A stretch of 64,000 bases of DNA from Bog-473 sp963725895 (GTDB taxonomy: Bacteria > Actinomycetota > Acidimicrobiia > Acidimicrobiales > RAAP-2). Below are positions 53,545 through 62,893 of this stretch, piece after piece; the stretch's first letter is position 1; each line of letters opens with the position of its first letter. The position numbers and the translations under genes are program-made. The stretch spans positions 186,001 through 250,000 of the forward strand of contig CAVSAJ010000003.1 of the NCBI GenBank assembly GCA_963725895.1. Direction: 5' to 3'. A model generated the notes under the pieces. That model ran no database searches, had not been told where the DNA came from, and saw only the letters and a list, made by a program, of their open reading frames with translations.

Positions 53545-55119
53545 GGGCGCTGCTGTCCGTCTACGACAAAGAGGGGCTGACCGAATTCGCTGCGGGCCTC
53601 TCTGAGCTCGGCTGGGAGCTGATCGCCAGCGGGAACACCTCGGCCGCGCTCACCGAGGCGGGCGTCGCGCACACCGAGGTCGCTGAAGTGACCGGCTCAC
53701 CCGAGATGCTCGGCGGCCGCGTCAAGACACTCCATCCCAAGATCCACGGCGGGATCCTGGCCGACCGCTCCAAAGAGGAGCACCTGGCGGACCTCGCGGC
53801 CAACGGGATCGAGGCCATCGACCTCGTCGTCGTCAACCTCTACCCCTTCTCTTCTGACCCCTCCATCGAGCTCATCGACGTCGGCGGGCCGACGATGGTC
53901 CGGGCCGCGGCCAAGAACCACGAGCATGTGGGCGTGGTCACCTCGCCGGCCGACTACCCCGTCGTCCTGGAGGAGCTGCGTCGCTCCGCCACCCTCTCGG
54001 CCGCCACCCGCCGCCGCCTCGCCCGCGCCGCCTTCGCGCACACCGCGGCCTACGACGCCGCCATCGTCGCCTGGCTCGACGCGGGCGGTCCCCGTCCGCT
54101 CGACCAGCTCGAGGGGGCGACAGACGCCGACCGCGCCGAAGCGGAGCTGGCTCGCGTCCTGCCGCCGACCCTGCACCTCTCGCTCGAGCGCGCCGAGGTG
54201 CTCCGCTACGGCGAGAACCCGCACCAGCAGGGTGCGCGCTACCGGATGGTCGGCGCGTCGAGCTGGTGGGACGACGTGGTCCAACACGGTGGCAGCGCGC
54301 TGTCGTATCTCAATCTCTTCGACGGAGACGCGGCCTGGCGTCTCGTGCACGAGCTGGCGGCCGACGCCGGCGAGGGAATGGCGGCGGTTGCCATCATCAA
54401 GCACGCCAACCCGTGTGGGGCTGCGGTGGCGGGCGACCTGATCACGGCCTACGAGCGTGCCCTCGAGTGCGATCCGCTCAGCGCCTTCGGTGGCGTCGTG
54501 GCCATCGGGGGGATCGTCACCGCCGAGGTGGCCGCGGCCGTCGCGGCCGGGCCGCAGGCCGATGTCGTCATCGCGTCGTCGTTCGCGCCCGAGGCGCTCG
54601 AGCGCCTGACGGCCCGGCGCAGAGCAACCCGGCTGCTCTCCGGGCCGGCCCCCGAGCTGGCGGCCCGGCAGCTGCGCAGCCTCGGGGCCAGCCTCCTCGT
54701 GCAAGACGCCGACCATTTCGTCTCGCCTCGGAGCGAGTGGCGCCTCGTGACCGGCGCGCCGACCGACCGAAGACGAGTGGCGTGACCTCGCGCTCGCCTG
54801 GCGGGTCTGCGGCCGCACGACCTCCAACGCCATCGCGGTGGTGAACGGCGGTCAAGCGGTCGGCGTCGGCGCGGGACAGCAGTCACGTGTGGTCGCAGCG
54901 GAGATCGCGGTGCAGAAGGCGGGCGAGCGGGCCAAGGGCGGCGCGGCCGCCAGCGACGCCTTCTTCCCCTTCCCCGACGGGCTGCTCGTCCTGGCGGAGG
55001 CGGGGGTGGCGGCGGTCGTGCAGCCGGGCGGGTCGGTGAACGACGATGCGATCGTCGCGGCCGCGGACGAGGCAGGGGTGGCGATGGTCATGACGGGCGA
55101 GAGGCACTTCAAACACTGA
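53541..55119 (+). CDS. purH: Bifunctional AICAR transformylase / IMP cyclohydrolase (split by an apparent indel)
   Basis: Last two steps to IMP. Cyclohydrolase domain: ALLSVYDKEGLTEFA, GGRVKTLHPKIHGGIL, LIDVGGPTMVRAAAKN. Transformylase domain: RYGENPHQQGARY, AIIKHANPCGAAVA (Lys-His) and SDAFFPFPDGL, ending GERHFKH. At about 54766-54770 one extra base throws the frame; the next frame continues EDEWRDLALAWRVCGRTTSNAIAV. The essential end product and clean flanks argue for an error. The stop shares one base with the folD ATG. Confidence 0.93.
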
Positions 55120-55982
55120 TGACGGCGATCCTGCTCGACGGCGAACCCGTGGCGGCCTGCATCCGCGCCGAGGTCGCCGAGCGCGCCGCTGCGCTGGCCG
55201 CCGAGGGCGTGTTCGTGGGTCTCGGGACCATCCTCGTCGGTGACGACGCCCCGAGCGCGCGCTATGTGGCGCTCAAACACGAGGACTGCGCAGCGCTCGG
55301 CATCCACTCGGTGGGCGAGCATCTCCCTGCACACGCGAGCCAGGACGACGTGATGGAGGCCATCGCCCGCTTCAACGCCGACCCCAAGGTCAGCGCCTTC
55401 CTGGTCCAGCTGCCATTGCCGGCCGGGCTCGACGAGGAGCGGGCACTGCTCGCCGTGGAACCCGACAAGGACGTCGACGGTCTGCATCCGGTGAATCTGG
55501 GTCGGCTCGTGCTCGGCACGCCAGGGCCACTGCCCTGCACGCCCGCCGGCATCGTGGAACTCCTGCACGCCTACGACGTCCCCGTGGAGGGGCGCCATGT
55601 CGTGATCATCGGCCGCGGGGTGACGATCGGCCGCCCGCTGGCCAACCTGCTCACACTCAAGCGCGCCGGGTTGAATGCTGCCGTGAGCGTGGTGCACACC
55701 GGCGTTGCCCACGCGGAGCTGACCGCCATCACCCGCATGGCCGACATCGTCGTCGCCGCGGCGGGCCGGGCCCACGTGCTCACGCCCGACATGGTCAAGC
55801 CCGGCGCAGCAGTGGTGTCGGCAGGCACGACGTTCGAGGGGAAGAAGCTGATCCCCGACGCCCACCCCGACGTGGCGCAGGTGGCGGGCTACATCACGCC
55901 CCGCCTCGGCGGGGTGGGGCCCATGACCCGTGCCATGCTGTTGCGCAACGCGGTGCGGGCGGCGGAGCGCTCGGCGAGGTGA
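55119..55982 (+). CDS. folD: Methylenetetrahydrofolate dehydrogenase/cyclohydrolase
   Basis: 287 residues. Interconverts 5,10-methylene- and 10-formyl-THF, supplying PurN and PurH next door. YVALKHEDCAALGI carries the catalytic Lys; VQLPLPAGLDEERAL and PDKDVDGLHPVNLG are signatures. The nucleotide loop reads IIGRGVTIGRPLANLL, with Gly in place of the usual Ser. C-terminus TPRLGGVGPMTRAMLL is typical. Six bases ahead of the cupin gene. Confidence 0.96.
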   Translation: MTAILLDGEPVAACIRAEVAERAAALAAEGVFVGLGTILVGDDAPSARYVALKHEDCAALGIHSVGEHLPAHASQDDVMEAIARFNADPKVSAFLVQLPLPAGLDEERALLAVEPDKDVDGLHPVNLGRLVLGTPGPLPCTPAGIVELLHAYDVPVEGRHVVIIGRGVTIGRPLANLLTLKRAGLNAAVSVVHTGVAHAELTAITRMADIVVAAAGRAHVLTPDMVKPGAAVVSAGTTFEGKKLIPDAHPDVAQVAGYITPRLGGVGPMTRAMLLRNAVRAAERSAR

Positions 55983-55988
55983 ACAGCG

Positions 55989-56408
55989 ATGCAGGAGATG
56001 CAGGCGCAGCAGGCACAGAGCGACGGTGAGCGGGAGTACTCCGAGCGACCGTGGGGGAACTACACGGTCCTCGACGAGGACGCCCCCGACCACAAGGTCA
56101 AGCGTATCGTCGTCCATCCGGGCAAGCGCCTCAGCTACCAGCGTCATGCGCAGCGCGCCGAGCACTGGTTGATCGTCTCGGGCACGGCCACCGTGACTGT
56201 CGACGGTGCGGTGCGCGTCGTGTACGCCGGGGAGTCGGTCGACATCCCGCTCCAGAGCGCCCATCGTATCGCCAACGATGGAGATGCCGACGTCGTCTTC
56301 ATTGAGGTGCAGCGCGGCACCTACTTCGGCGAGGACGACATCGTCCGGCTCGAGGACGACTACGGCCGGGTCGAGGGTGCGGCCAGCGCAGGGAAGGCGC
56401 CGGCGTGA
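55989..56408 (+). CDS. Cupin, mannose-6-phosphate isomerase type II domain
   Basis: 139 residues: one cupin domain corresponding to the C-terminal isomerase part of ManC-type bifunctional enzymes. ERPWGNYTVLDED, VKRIVVHPGKRLSYQRHAQRAEHW (metal-ligand region) and SVDIPLQSAHRIAN are seen. There is no guanylyltransferase domain. It overlaps metF by 4 bases, so it is embedded in the one-carbon operon, while the exopolysaccharide genes begin 0.9 kb later. It may supply mannose or fructose phosphate interconversion. Confidence 0.85.
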   Translation: MQEMQAQQAQSDGEREYSERPWGNYTVLDEDAPDHKVKRIVVHPGKRLSYQRHAQRAEHWLIVSGTATVTVDGAVRVVYAGESVDIPLQSAHRIANDGDADVVFIEVQRGTYFGEDDIVRLEDDYGRVEGAASAGKAPA

Positions 56409-57280
56409 CCCGCATCGCCGAGCTTCTCGCCCAGGGACCCACGTACTCGTTCGAATTCTTCCCTCCGAAGAACGACAAGGAGCTGACCCGGCTGTCGCGC
56501 ACCCTGGTGGAGCTGCAACCCCTGGAACCCTCGTTCGTCTCGGTCACCTACCGGGGTGGCGCGGCATCGCGCCAGCGCACCTTCGACCTGGTGTCGGGCA
56601 TGCTGCACACGACCACGCTGAATCCGATGGCGCACCTCATCTGTGTGGCCCACACCCGCCTGGAGCTCGCGGACATCTTGGTCTCGTTCCGCAAGGCGGG
56701 CGTGGAGAACCTGATGGCATTGGGCGGCGATCCACCCGAAGACCCCTCAGCGGGGGCGGGCGAGCTGGCCTTTGCCAGCGAGCTCGTGGAGCTGGCTCGA
56801 GCCATCGGCGGCTTTTCAATCGGGGTGGCCGCCCATCCCGCCGGGCATCCGCGCTCGGCCGACATGACCCTGGACCGCGACTACCTGGCCGCCAAGCTGG
56901 CGCTGGCGGACTTCGCCATCACGCAGTTCTTCTTCGAGGCCGAGGACTACGAGGGTCTGGTGGCCGACCTCGGGGAGCGGGGCGTCGAGACGCCGGTCCT
57001 GCCGGGGATCCTGCCCGTGACCTCGATCTCGACGATGGGCCGCCTCGGCGCCATGGGTGCCGCCGCCCCCCAGTGGATGGAGGCCAGGTTGCTCGCCGCC
57101 GACGAGCGGGGTGGCGCCGACGCCGTGCGCAAGGAGGGCATCGAGCTGGCGACCGAGCTGTGCGCGCGGCTCGTCGAGGCGGGTGTGCCGGGGCTGCACT
57201 TCTACACGTTCAATACGTCGAGCGCGACGAGGGAGATCTACGCCGCCCTCGGGCTCGGTCCGGCTGCGGTCTCCGCGTAA
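56405..57280 (+). CDS. metF: Methylenetetrahydrofolate reductase
   Basis: 291 residues, FAD-dependent barrel. YSFEFFPPKNDKELTRL, SVTYRGGAASRQRT, LMALGGDPPEDP, AAHPAGHPRSADM and FAITQFFFEAEDY are the family markers, ending LHFYTFNTSSATREIY. It makes 5-methyl-THF for methionine synthesis. GTG 56405 overlaps the cupin stop. Confidence 0.94.
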   Translation: MTRIAELLAQGPTYSFEFFPPKNDKELTRLSRTLVELQPLEPSFVSVTYRGGAASRQRTFDLVSGMLHTTTLNPMAHLICVAHTRLELADILVSFRKAGVENLMALGGDPPEDPSAGAGELAFASELVELARAIGGFSIGVAAHPAGHPRSADMTLDRDYLAAKLALADFAITQFFFEAEDYEGLVADLGERGVETPVLPGILPVTSISTMGRLGAMGAAAPQWMEARLLAADERGGADAVRKEGIELATELCARLVEAGVPGLHFYTFNTSSATREIYAALGLGPAAVSA

Positions 57281-57316
57281 CCGCCTTCGATCGTCGGCGG
57301 AGGGCCGCCCAGTGCC

Positions 57317-58297
57317 GTGACCAAGGAGGCGACGAGTAACGTTCGCGCCGTGTCGGGGTCCGCTCCCAGTTCGCGCGACGCTCGGCCCGTGACGGCCGTC
57401 GTGCTGACGTATCGGCGACCGCGCCTGGCGGGAGACGTCGTCCGAGGGTTGCTGCACGAGGAAGGTTTTCCGCCCGAGCGGATCGTCGTGGTGGTGAACG
57501 CGGAGGGCGGTCTCGACGAGCCTCAATTGGAGGCCTCCGTGCGTATGGTGCGCCTTCCGGTCAACCTCGGCCCTGCGGGCGGATTCCGCGCCGGACTCGA
57601 GGCCGCCTTCGAGGACGGCACGACACAGTGGGCGTACCTGTGCGAGGACGACGTCGGACTGTTCAACCTGCCCACCCCCCGGGTGTCGACCGTCCTCGAG
57701 CAGCTCGGTCCCGCCTGTGATGCCGCGACAGACGGTGTCGGCGCCGTCGTGGCCTACGGGCGCCGTTTCGTCGGACGCGGGCATTCGGTCAACGTGGTAC
57801 CCGAGCTCGGTGCCCCGCGCTTCGTGCCCGTCGACGTGGCGCCGTGGGGGGCAACCCTCGTGGCGCGGGCCGCCGTCGAGCGGGGCGTGCTGCCGGCGAC
57901 GAAATGGTTCTTCGGCTTCGAGGACTTCGATTTCTTCTTCCGGTTGCGTGCCGCAGGCCTGAGCGTCCTGCTCGACACGGAATCGGCGCGCGCGGTTGCA
58001 CGGGCTCAGACCTCGGCGGGCAGAGAGGCCGCGTTCTCAACGGACCGTCCCGGCGACGCGGACGAGCCATGGCGCGCCTACTACTTCGCGCGCAACTATT
58101 TCCACCTGGCCCGGGCCCACGGGTCGGCGAGCTGGCAGGCGTGGCACCTGGCCTATTCGGCACGGCGCCTGCAGCTGGCCGCCAGCAACGCCGAACGCAG
58201 GGCGACGTTGCACGGTCTGGTCGACGGCGTGCGTGGCCGTTGGGGCCCACACCCGCGCTACAGCAGGACGACGGGGGAGCTCGACCCTCCGAGCTGA
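57317..58297 (+). CDS. GT2-family glycosyltransferase (GlfT2-like)
   Basis: 326 residues from GTG 57317. VTAVVLTYRRPRLAGDVV, NLGPAGGFRAGLEAAF, the metal motif YLCEDDVG (residues 110-112) and the base region WFFGFEDFDFFFRLR, the layout of galactofuranosyltransferases. 36 bases after metF, so possibly the tail of that operon; convergent to the Wzc-like gene. It probably acts in surface polysaccharide assembly. Confidence 0.82.
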   Translation: MTKEATSNVRAVSGSAPSSRDARPVTAVVLTYRRPRLAGDVVRGLLHEEGFPPERIVVVVNAEGGLDEPQLEASVRMVRLPVNLGPAGGFRAGLEAAFEDGTTQWAYLCEDDVGLFNLPTPRVSTVLEQLGPACDAATDGVGAVVAYGRRFVGRGHSVNVVPELGAPRFVPVDVAPWGATLVARAAVERGVLPATKWFFGFEDFDFFFRLRAAGLSVLLDTESARAVARAQTSAGREAAFSTDRPGDADEPWRAYYFARNYFHLARAHGSASWQAWHLAYSARRLQLAASNAERRATLHGLVDGVRGRWGPHPRYSRTTGELDPPS

Positions 58298-58355
58298 GGC
58301 CACGAGTCCTTCCGTCCGCGGCCTCCTTCCCCGGCGAAGGGACGGACGCCCGGTC

Positions 58356-60449
58356 TCAGGGCGCCGCGCTGAGGCTCGGGTGGTCCGCTCGCATGTTGGT
58401 CATGACGAGTCCGAGGACGGGTGGCCGGTGCTGAGCCAACAGGCGCTGCGTCTGCTGGCCATTGCTCACCGTCGTGTGCCACGCCTCGCAGACCACCACG
58501 ACCAGATCGGCTGCCGGCAACAGCGCGGTCCCGTCCTGGGTCGAGAGGAGCGGGGCTTCGAAGAGGACGACGTCGACGACGTCACGGGCCGCTTCGACCA
58601 GTCCCGGCGCGTTGAGCGCCAGCTTGCTCGGGTTGGGGAACAACTGCCCGAGAGCGAGACTGGACACCCCGGGTATCTGCGAGGGTCTCGCGTTGGCCAC
58701 GAGCTCCGAGGCCGTCAGCTCGGAGTAGGGCCCGTCCCAGGTCGGAGGCATCTTGCCGTTGCCGTCGATGTTGGTGCGCATCCCGCCCGTGGTCGCCACC
58801 AGCACCCGGTCTCCCGCCTCGGCGAACACCGCAGCAAGGTTGACGACCACGAGCGAGCGCGTGGGCTCGTCACTCGGCGCCGTCACGAGGATCGAGAAAC
58901 GTGCACGCTGCGGGCGTGCCAGCGTGCCCGAGCCGACGGGGACGGGCAGGTTCATCCGGCCGGCAACGGGGTTGACGCCAGGACCGCCGGGCGCCTGGGC
59001 GGTGCCGCCTGGGGCGGAGGCTCCGACGAGGAGCTCTTGGGGCGGCCTGAGCGACGGCATCTCAAAGAGGTCGTCCTGGCTGCCATAGCCCCGCCTGACC
59101 CAGGTGACCGGAGGCGCCGTGAGGATCGCGACGTGGAGCCGGCGATAGGCCTCCGATGTCGGTGAGTAGGGGTCGACGATCACGTCGACGACGGGGATGG
59201 CCGACACCGTCTCCGAGTGCGCCGCGGGAACCTCCACGATCACGGGCAGGCCAAAGACGTCCTCGGCTCGCTTCGAGGTCCGGAGTCGCCGGTCGAACGC
59301 GTCCAGGGTCCATGTCGCGATCACGCCGAGCAGCACACCGATGACGAGACCCAAGAGAGCCCGAATGAAGGCGTTCGACAGAAGCGGAGGATTCGGGTTC
59401 AACTTCACCGCGCCCTTTGGGCTCGCCACCGAGATGACCCTGATCCCAGTCGTGGTGGTGGGCGTCGAGGTCAGCTTCACCAGCTGGGCGAGGGCATGAG
59501 CGAGCTCTCCAGAGAGGACGCGGTTCTCCTCCTTGATGGTCTTCGCGTTGAGACCCGCCGTGCTCAGGGCCCCTGCGTTGGACCCTGTGCCGACAGAGGG
59601 GGGCAGTGTGGTCAGGGCGGTGCCACCGGGAGCCGCCAACGTGGTCTCTGTCGTGCCGGGCTCCAACGTGGTCTCGGTCGCACCGGGCGCCAATGTGGTC
59701 GTGGTCGCGGCGGTGTCGACCAGCTCGATGCGGGGCGCACCCCGCCCCGCCAGTGCCGTTGTCGTGGCAGCCGACGGTGCGTCGGCGCGGGGTGTCGTCG
59801 CGCCCGCGCCGCCCGTTCGGACTCGCTCGGCTTTCTTCGTCTTCTTCTTGGTCTTCACGACGACCTTCTTGACCTTGACAGGGGCGTGGGTCGTCGTCGT
59901 CGTCGAAGGAGTGGTCGTCTTCTTCTTTTGTTTCTTCGGAAGTTCGGAGATGGCCTTTTCGAGGCCCGAGATATAGGCCTCTTGGGCGGCGACCTTGCTC
60001 CTGTGGTCGTTCGTCAGCTGGAGTTGCGCGTAGGCCGACAGCGCGGCGACGAAGGCGTTGGTCAGGCTGGCGGCACCCTGCTTGGTGGGCTGAAGCACCG
60101 AGATCGCAACGATGTTTCCCTTCGACCCCTTCCCCTTCGCCTTGCCGATCACGACATCTGATCGCAGCTTCTTTGTGTAGGTGATGCCATCTGCCTTTGC
60201 CGCGGCGACCATCACCGCGGGTTCCCGGGAGTAGAACTGCAGTTGCTCCAGGCTTATGTTGGCTCCCAGATCGTTCGCCTTGTACGTCGGGGTGAGGCCC
60301 ACGTCCGAGGGTGTCTTCCAGGTGTTGGCGGGATAGGCGGATTTTGCCGACACAGGTATGAGGGCCGCCACGATGATCACCACGAGAGCGACCACGACCG
60401 CGACCGGCCAACGCCGGATCGGTGCTCTCAGATATGAGATGGGCTCCAA
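58356..60449 (-). CDS. Wzc/BY-kinase-like polysaccharide co-polymerase with a degenerate kinase site
   Basis: 697 residues. Wzz-type topology: membrane helices at about 14-33 and 360-382 flank an exported domain, which here contains a Lys-rich then Thr-rich insert (about 170-285, e.g. VKTKKKTKKAERV and TTTTLAPGATETTL). The cytoplasmic part keeps BY-kinase landmarks (YSPTSEAYRRLHVAI, VNLAAVFAEAGDRVLVA, LFPNPSKL). However the P-loop reads TAPSDEPTRSL with no Lys, Walker A' reads ATTGGMR instead of an Asp-x-Asp motif, Walker B reads DVVLFEAP, and there is no Tyr cluster. Probably non-catalytic, regulating chain length by structure. Divergent from capD. Confidence 0.82.
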   Translation of the reverse strand: MEPISYLRAPIRRWPVAVVVALVVIIVAALIPVSAKSAYPANTWKTPSDVGLTPTYKANDLGANISLEQLQFYSREPAVMVAAAKADGITYTKKLRSDVVIGKAKGKGSKGNIVAISVLQPTKQGAASLTNAFVAALSAYAQLQLTNDHRSKVAAQEAYISGLEKAISELPKKQKKKTTTPSTTTTTHAPVKVKKVVVKTKKKTKKAERVRTGGAGATTPRADAPSAATTTALAGRGAPRIELVDTAATTTTLAPGATETTLEPGTTETTLAAPGGTALTTLPPSVGTGSNAGALSTAGLNAKTIKEENRVLSGELAHALAQLVKLTSTPTTTTGIRVISVASPKGAVKLNPNPPLLSNAFIRALLGLVIGVLLGVIATWTLDAFDRRLRTSKRAEDVFGLPVIVEVPAAHSETVSAIPVVDVIVDPYSPTSEAYRRLHVAILTAPPVTWVRRGYGSQDDLFEMPSLRPPQELLVGASAPGGTAQAPGGPGVNPVAGRMNLPVPVGSGTLARPQRARFSILVTAPSDEPTRSLVVVNLAAVFAEAGDRVLVATTGGMRTNIDGNGKMPPTWDGPYSELTASELVANARPSQIPGVSSLALGQLFPNPSKLALNAPGLVEAARDVVDVVLFEAPLLSTQDGTALLPAADLVVVVCEAWHTTVSNGQQTQRLLAQHRPPVLGLVMTNMRADHPSLSAAP

Positions 60450-60928
60450 CTCAACCTCCGGAAGGCGTGACCCCGTCCCCAGCGCCCCTGGTCTGCGCTG
60501 TGGGATGACGAGCCCGGCCAGGGGATATTAGCCAACTCTCAATCGGCCTTAATTGGCGGGCAGATGCGCAGGATGTGCGTGGAGCCCCGCTGCGCGAGGC
60601 AAAGTTGCAACATTCTGTCCTCTGAGTGAACTTTCAGGGCGGCAATGCGCGGGAAGCACCCGTGAACAGCGCTGTGCAGCCTGGTGGCGCCGCGAAATTC
60701 GGATCCAACGCGAACGCACGGGGACCCTCAGGTAAACCTTTGATGTTCTGCGAGGATGACCTGCACCGCGCGACTCGTCGGGCTTGACCACCGGCAGCAC
60801 CCCATACATTCTGGCTGGAGTGCAAACCGAGGCTGAGGTGTCAGGACAAACCGGATCGACGGCCAGATGCACGACCTTGTAGGCTGCGGCCAGATCGCAG
60901 CCCCCCCTGCGCTTCACAGGAGAACGTG
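60450..60928. other. 479-base divergent intergenic region of the polysaccharide locus
   Basis: Lies between the Wzc-like gene and capD and is AT-richer than the surrounding genes. A possible promoter toward capD is TTGACC (60784-60789) with TACATT (60805-60810), but the spacer is only 15 bases. A short near-palindromic AT stretch (aatcggccttaatt) lies around 60541-60554. No coding sequence or RNA gene recognised. Confidence 0.4.
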
Positions 60929-62893
60929 ATGGCGAATATTCAGGGAAATTGGGGGACCGCTCGTCTGAGCCTCTTGGCCACCAAGGTGCGCTCGAGGATG
61001 GTCTTCATCGTGCTCGACGTCGCGGTCATCCTGGCCGCGTATGGACTCGCCGAGGTTGCCTCGCTGCGTGATCGGGCCCCGGCCGACTACCTGCACAAGC
61101 TGGTCGTCTTCCTCGCCCTGACGCTGGTCGTGCAACTGTTTGCGAATTGGCGCTTCGGCCTCTACGGCCGGATCTGGAGGCATGCCGGGATCGAGGAAGC
61201 GCGCAACATCGTGTTGTCCTGCCTCACCACCCTCGCCGTCTTGACGGCTCTCTATCCGCTCGGGTTCGCGGAGCACATCACGAGGGTCCCGTTCCTCGTG
61301 CTCCCGTTGGGCTGTCTCCTCACGATGCTGGGAATCGGCGTCCTGCGCTTCCACTCTCGGCTCCTTGGTTGGCAGAGGGCGAACCGCGGCATGGGCCTGC
61401 GCGTCGGGGTCATCGGCAGTCGGGACGCCGGTGCGGCCGTCGTACGAGGCATGCTGCGGAACCCGTCGGCGGGCCTCTCACCAGTCGCGGTCTTCGACGA
61501 CGATCGGCGGACACACGGCTACTCGCTCATGGGTGTGCCCGTGGTCGGTTCGATCGACGACATCCCCGCGGCGGCCGCCAAGCTCCGGATCCAGCAGGTC
61601 CTGCTCGCCGTTCCCGATCCGTCGAGAGCCCTGGTCGAGCGATGTGTGAAGTTGGCCGAAGAAGCGAAGGTGGTCTTGAAGATCGTGCCCGACCTGCGTG
61701 AGCTCGTCGGGTCGGTGAGCGCTCCGTCTGTCTCGGTCGGTTCGGCGCGTGAGCCGCGGATCGAGGACTTACTGGGACGCCACGAAGTCCTCACCGACCT
61801 GGCAGCGGTGCGCCGCGCGCTCGAAGGCCGGAGAGTTCTCGTGACCGGAGCGGGAGGATCGATCGGCTCGGAGATCTGCCGCCAGGTGTCACGTTTCAAC
61901 CCCGACGTCCTGGTCATGCTCGACCACGACGAGACCCACCTGCACGACGTCGGCCAGCTCACGAGCTGCAAGAGTGAACAGGTCCTGGCCGACATCGCCC
62001 GCCGTGACGCGGTCTTCGAGGCCTTCTCGCGCTGGCAGCCCGAGGTCGTGTTCCACGCTGCTGCGCACAAGCATGTCCCGATCCTCGAGACCCACGTCGT
62101 CGAGGCGGTCACGACGAACGTCCTGGGGATGAGCAACGTCCTCGACGCCGCGGCCGAGTTCCATGCCGAGCGGTTCGTCTTCATCTCGACCGACAAGGCG
62201 GTGAGCCCGGCGAGCGTGATGGGTGCGACGAAGCGCGTCGGCGAGCAGCTTCTGCTGGCCCACGCTCCCGAGGGCAAGGCGTACTGCGCCGTGCGTTTCG
62301 GAAACGTGCTCGCCAGCAGAGGCAGCGTGATCCCGACCTTCCAGCGGCAGATCGCAGCCGGGGGTCCCGTCACCGTGACGGACCCCAACATGACGCGGTT
62401 CTTCATGAGCGTCGAGGAGGCGGTGCAACTCGTCTTGCAGTCTGCCGTCCTGGCCGAGCGCGGGGACGTCTACATGCTCGAGATGGGCGAACCCGTCTCC
62501 ATCTTGGACCTGGCCCAGCGGATGATCCGTTTGTCGGGCCTGCACCCGGGTACGGACATCCAGATCCGCATCATCGGGCCGAGGGTTGGTGAGAAGGTGC
62601 ACGAGCAACTGCACAGTCCGGCGGAGCGACTCGTCACCACCGACCACCCCTCCATTCTCCGACTCGAGCGGTCGCTTCCGGACCGAGAGGACTCCGAGCG
62701 TCTGGAGACCGGCCTCGAGGAGCTGGTGCTGGCGACGACCGATCGGAACGAGGTCCGTTCCCGCCGCGTCCTCTTCGACATGGTGGCCGAGGGCGGGGAA
62801 GAGACTCAGCAGGACATGGGGGACATCGACGCCAAGCGGACAGGCCGGAGCCTGGCGCCATCGATGGCGATGGAAGACGAAATTCCGGCATGA
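60929..62893 (+). CDS. Membrane-bound nucleotide-sugar 4,6-dehydratase/epimerase (CapD/PglF/FlaA1 family)
   Basis: About 654 residues from ATG 60929 (AGGAGA six bases upstream; GTG 60926 is too close). Four N-terminal membrane helices (about 25-143), a CoA-binding-like Rossmann domain (about 155-275), then the SDR domain with TGAGGSIGSEICRQ, VFHAAAHKHVPI and STDKAVSPASVMGATKR, where Met replaces the usual catalytic Tyr as in other large members. It likely forms a 4-keto-6-deoxy sugar from UDP-GlcNAc or a related donor for exopolysaccharide. The stop overlaps the next start (ATGA). Confidence 0.92.
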   Translation: MANIQGNWGTARLSLLATKVRSRMVFIVLDVAVILAAYGLAEVASLRDRAPADYLHKLVVFLALTLVVQLFANWRFGLYGRIWRHAGIEEARNIVLSCLTTLAVLTALYPLGFAEHITRVPFLVLPLGCLLTMLGIGVLRFHSRLLGWQRANRGMGLRVGVIGSRDAGAAVVRGMLRNPSAGLSPVAVFDDDRRTHGYSLMGVPVVGSIDDIPAAAAKLRIQQVLLAVPDPSRALVERCVKLAEEAKVVLKIVPDLRELVGSVSAPSVSVGSAREPRIEDLLGRHEVLTDLAAVRRALEGRRVLVTGAGGSIGSEICRQVSRFNPDVLVMLDHDETHLHDVGQLTSCKSEQVLADIARRDAVFEAFSRWQPEVVFHAAAHKHVPILETHVVEAVTTNVLGMSNVLDAAAEFHAERFVFISTDKAVSPASVMGATKRVGEQLLLAHAPEGKAYCAVRFGNVLASRGSVIPTFQRQIAAGGPVTVTDPNMTRFFMSVEEAVQLVLQSAVLAERGDVYMLEMGEPVSILDLAQRMIRLSGLHPGTDIQIRIIGPRVGEKVHEQLHSPAERLVTTDHPSILRLERSLPDREDSERLETGLEELVLATTDRNEVRSRRVLFDMVAEGGEETQQDMGDIDAKRTGRSLAPSMAMEDEIPA

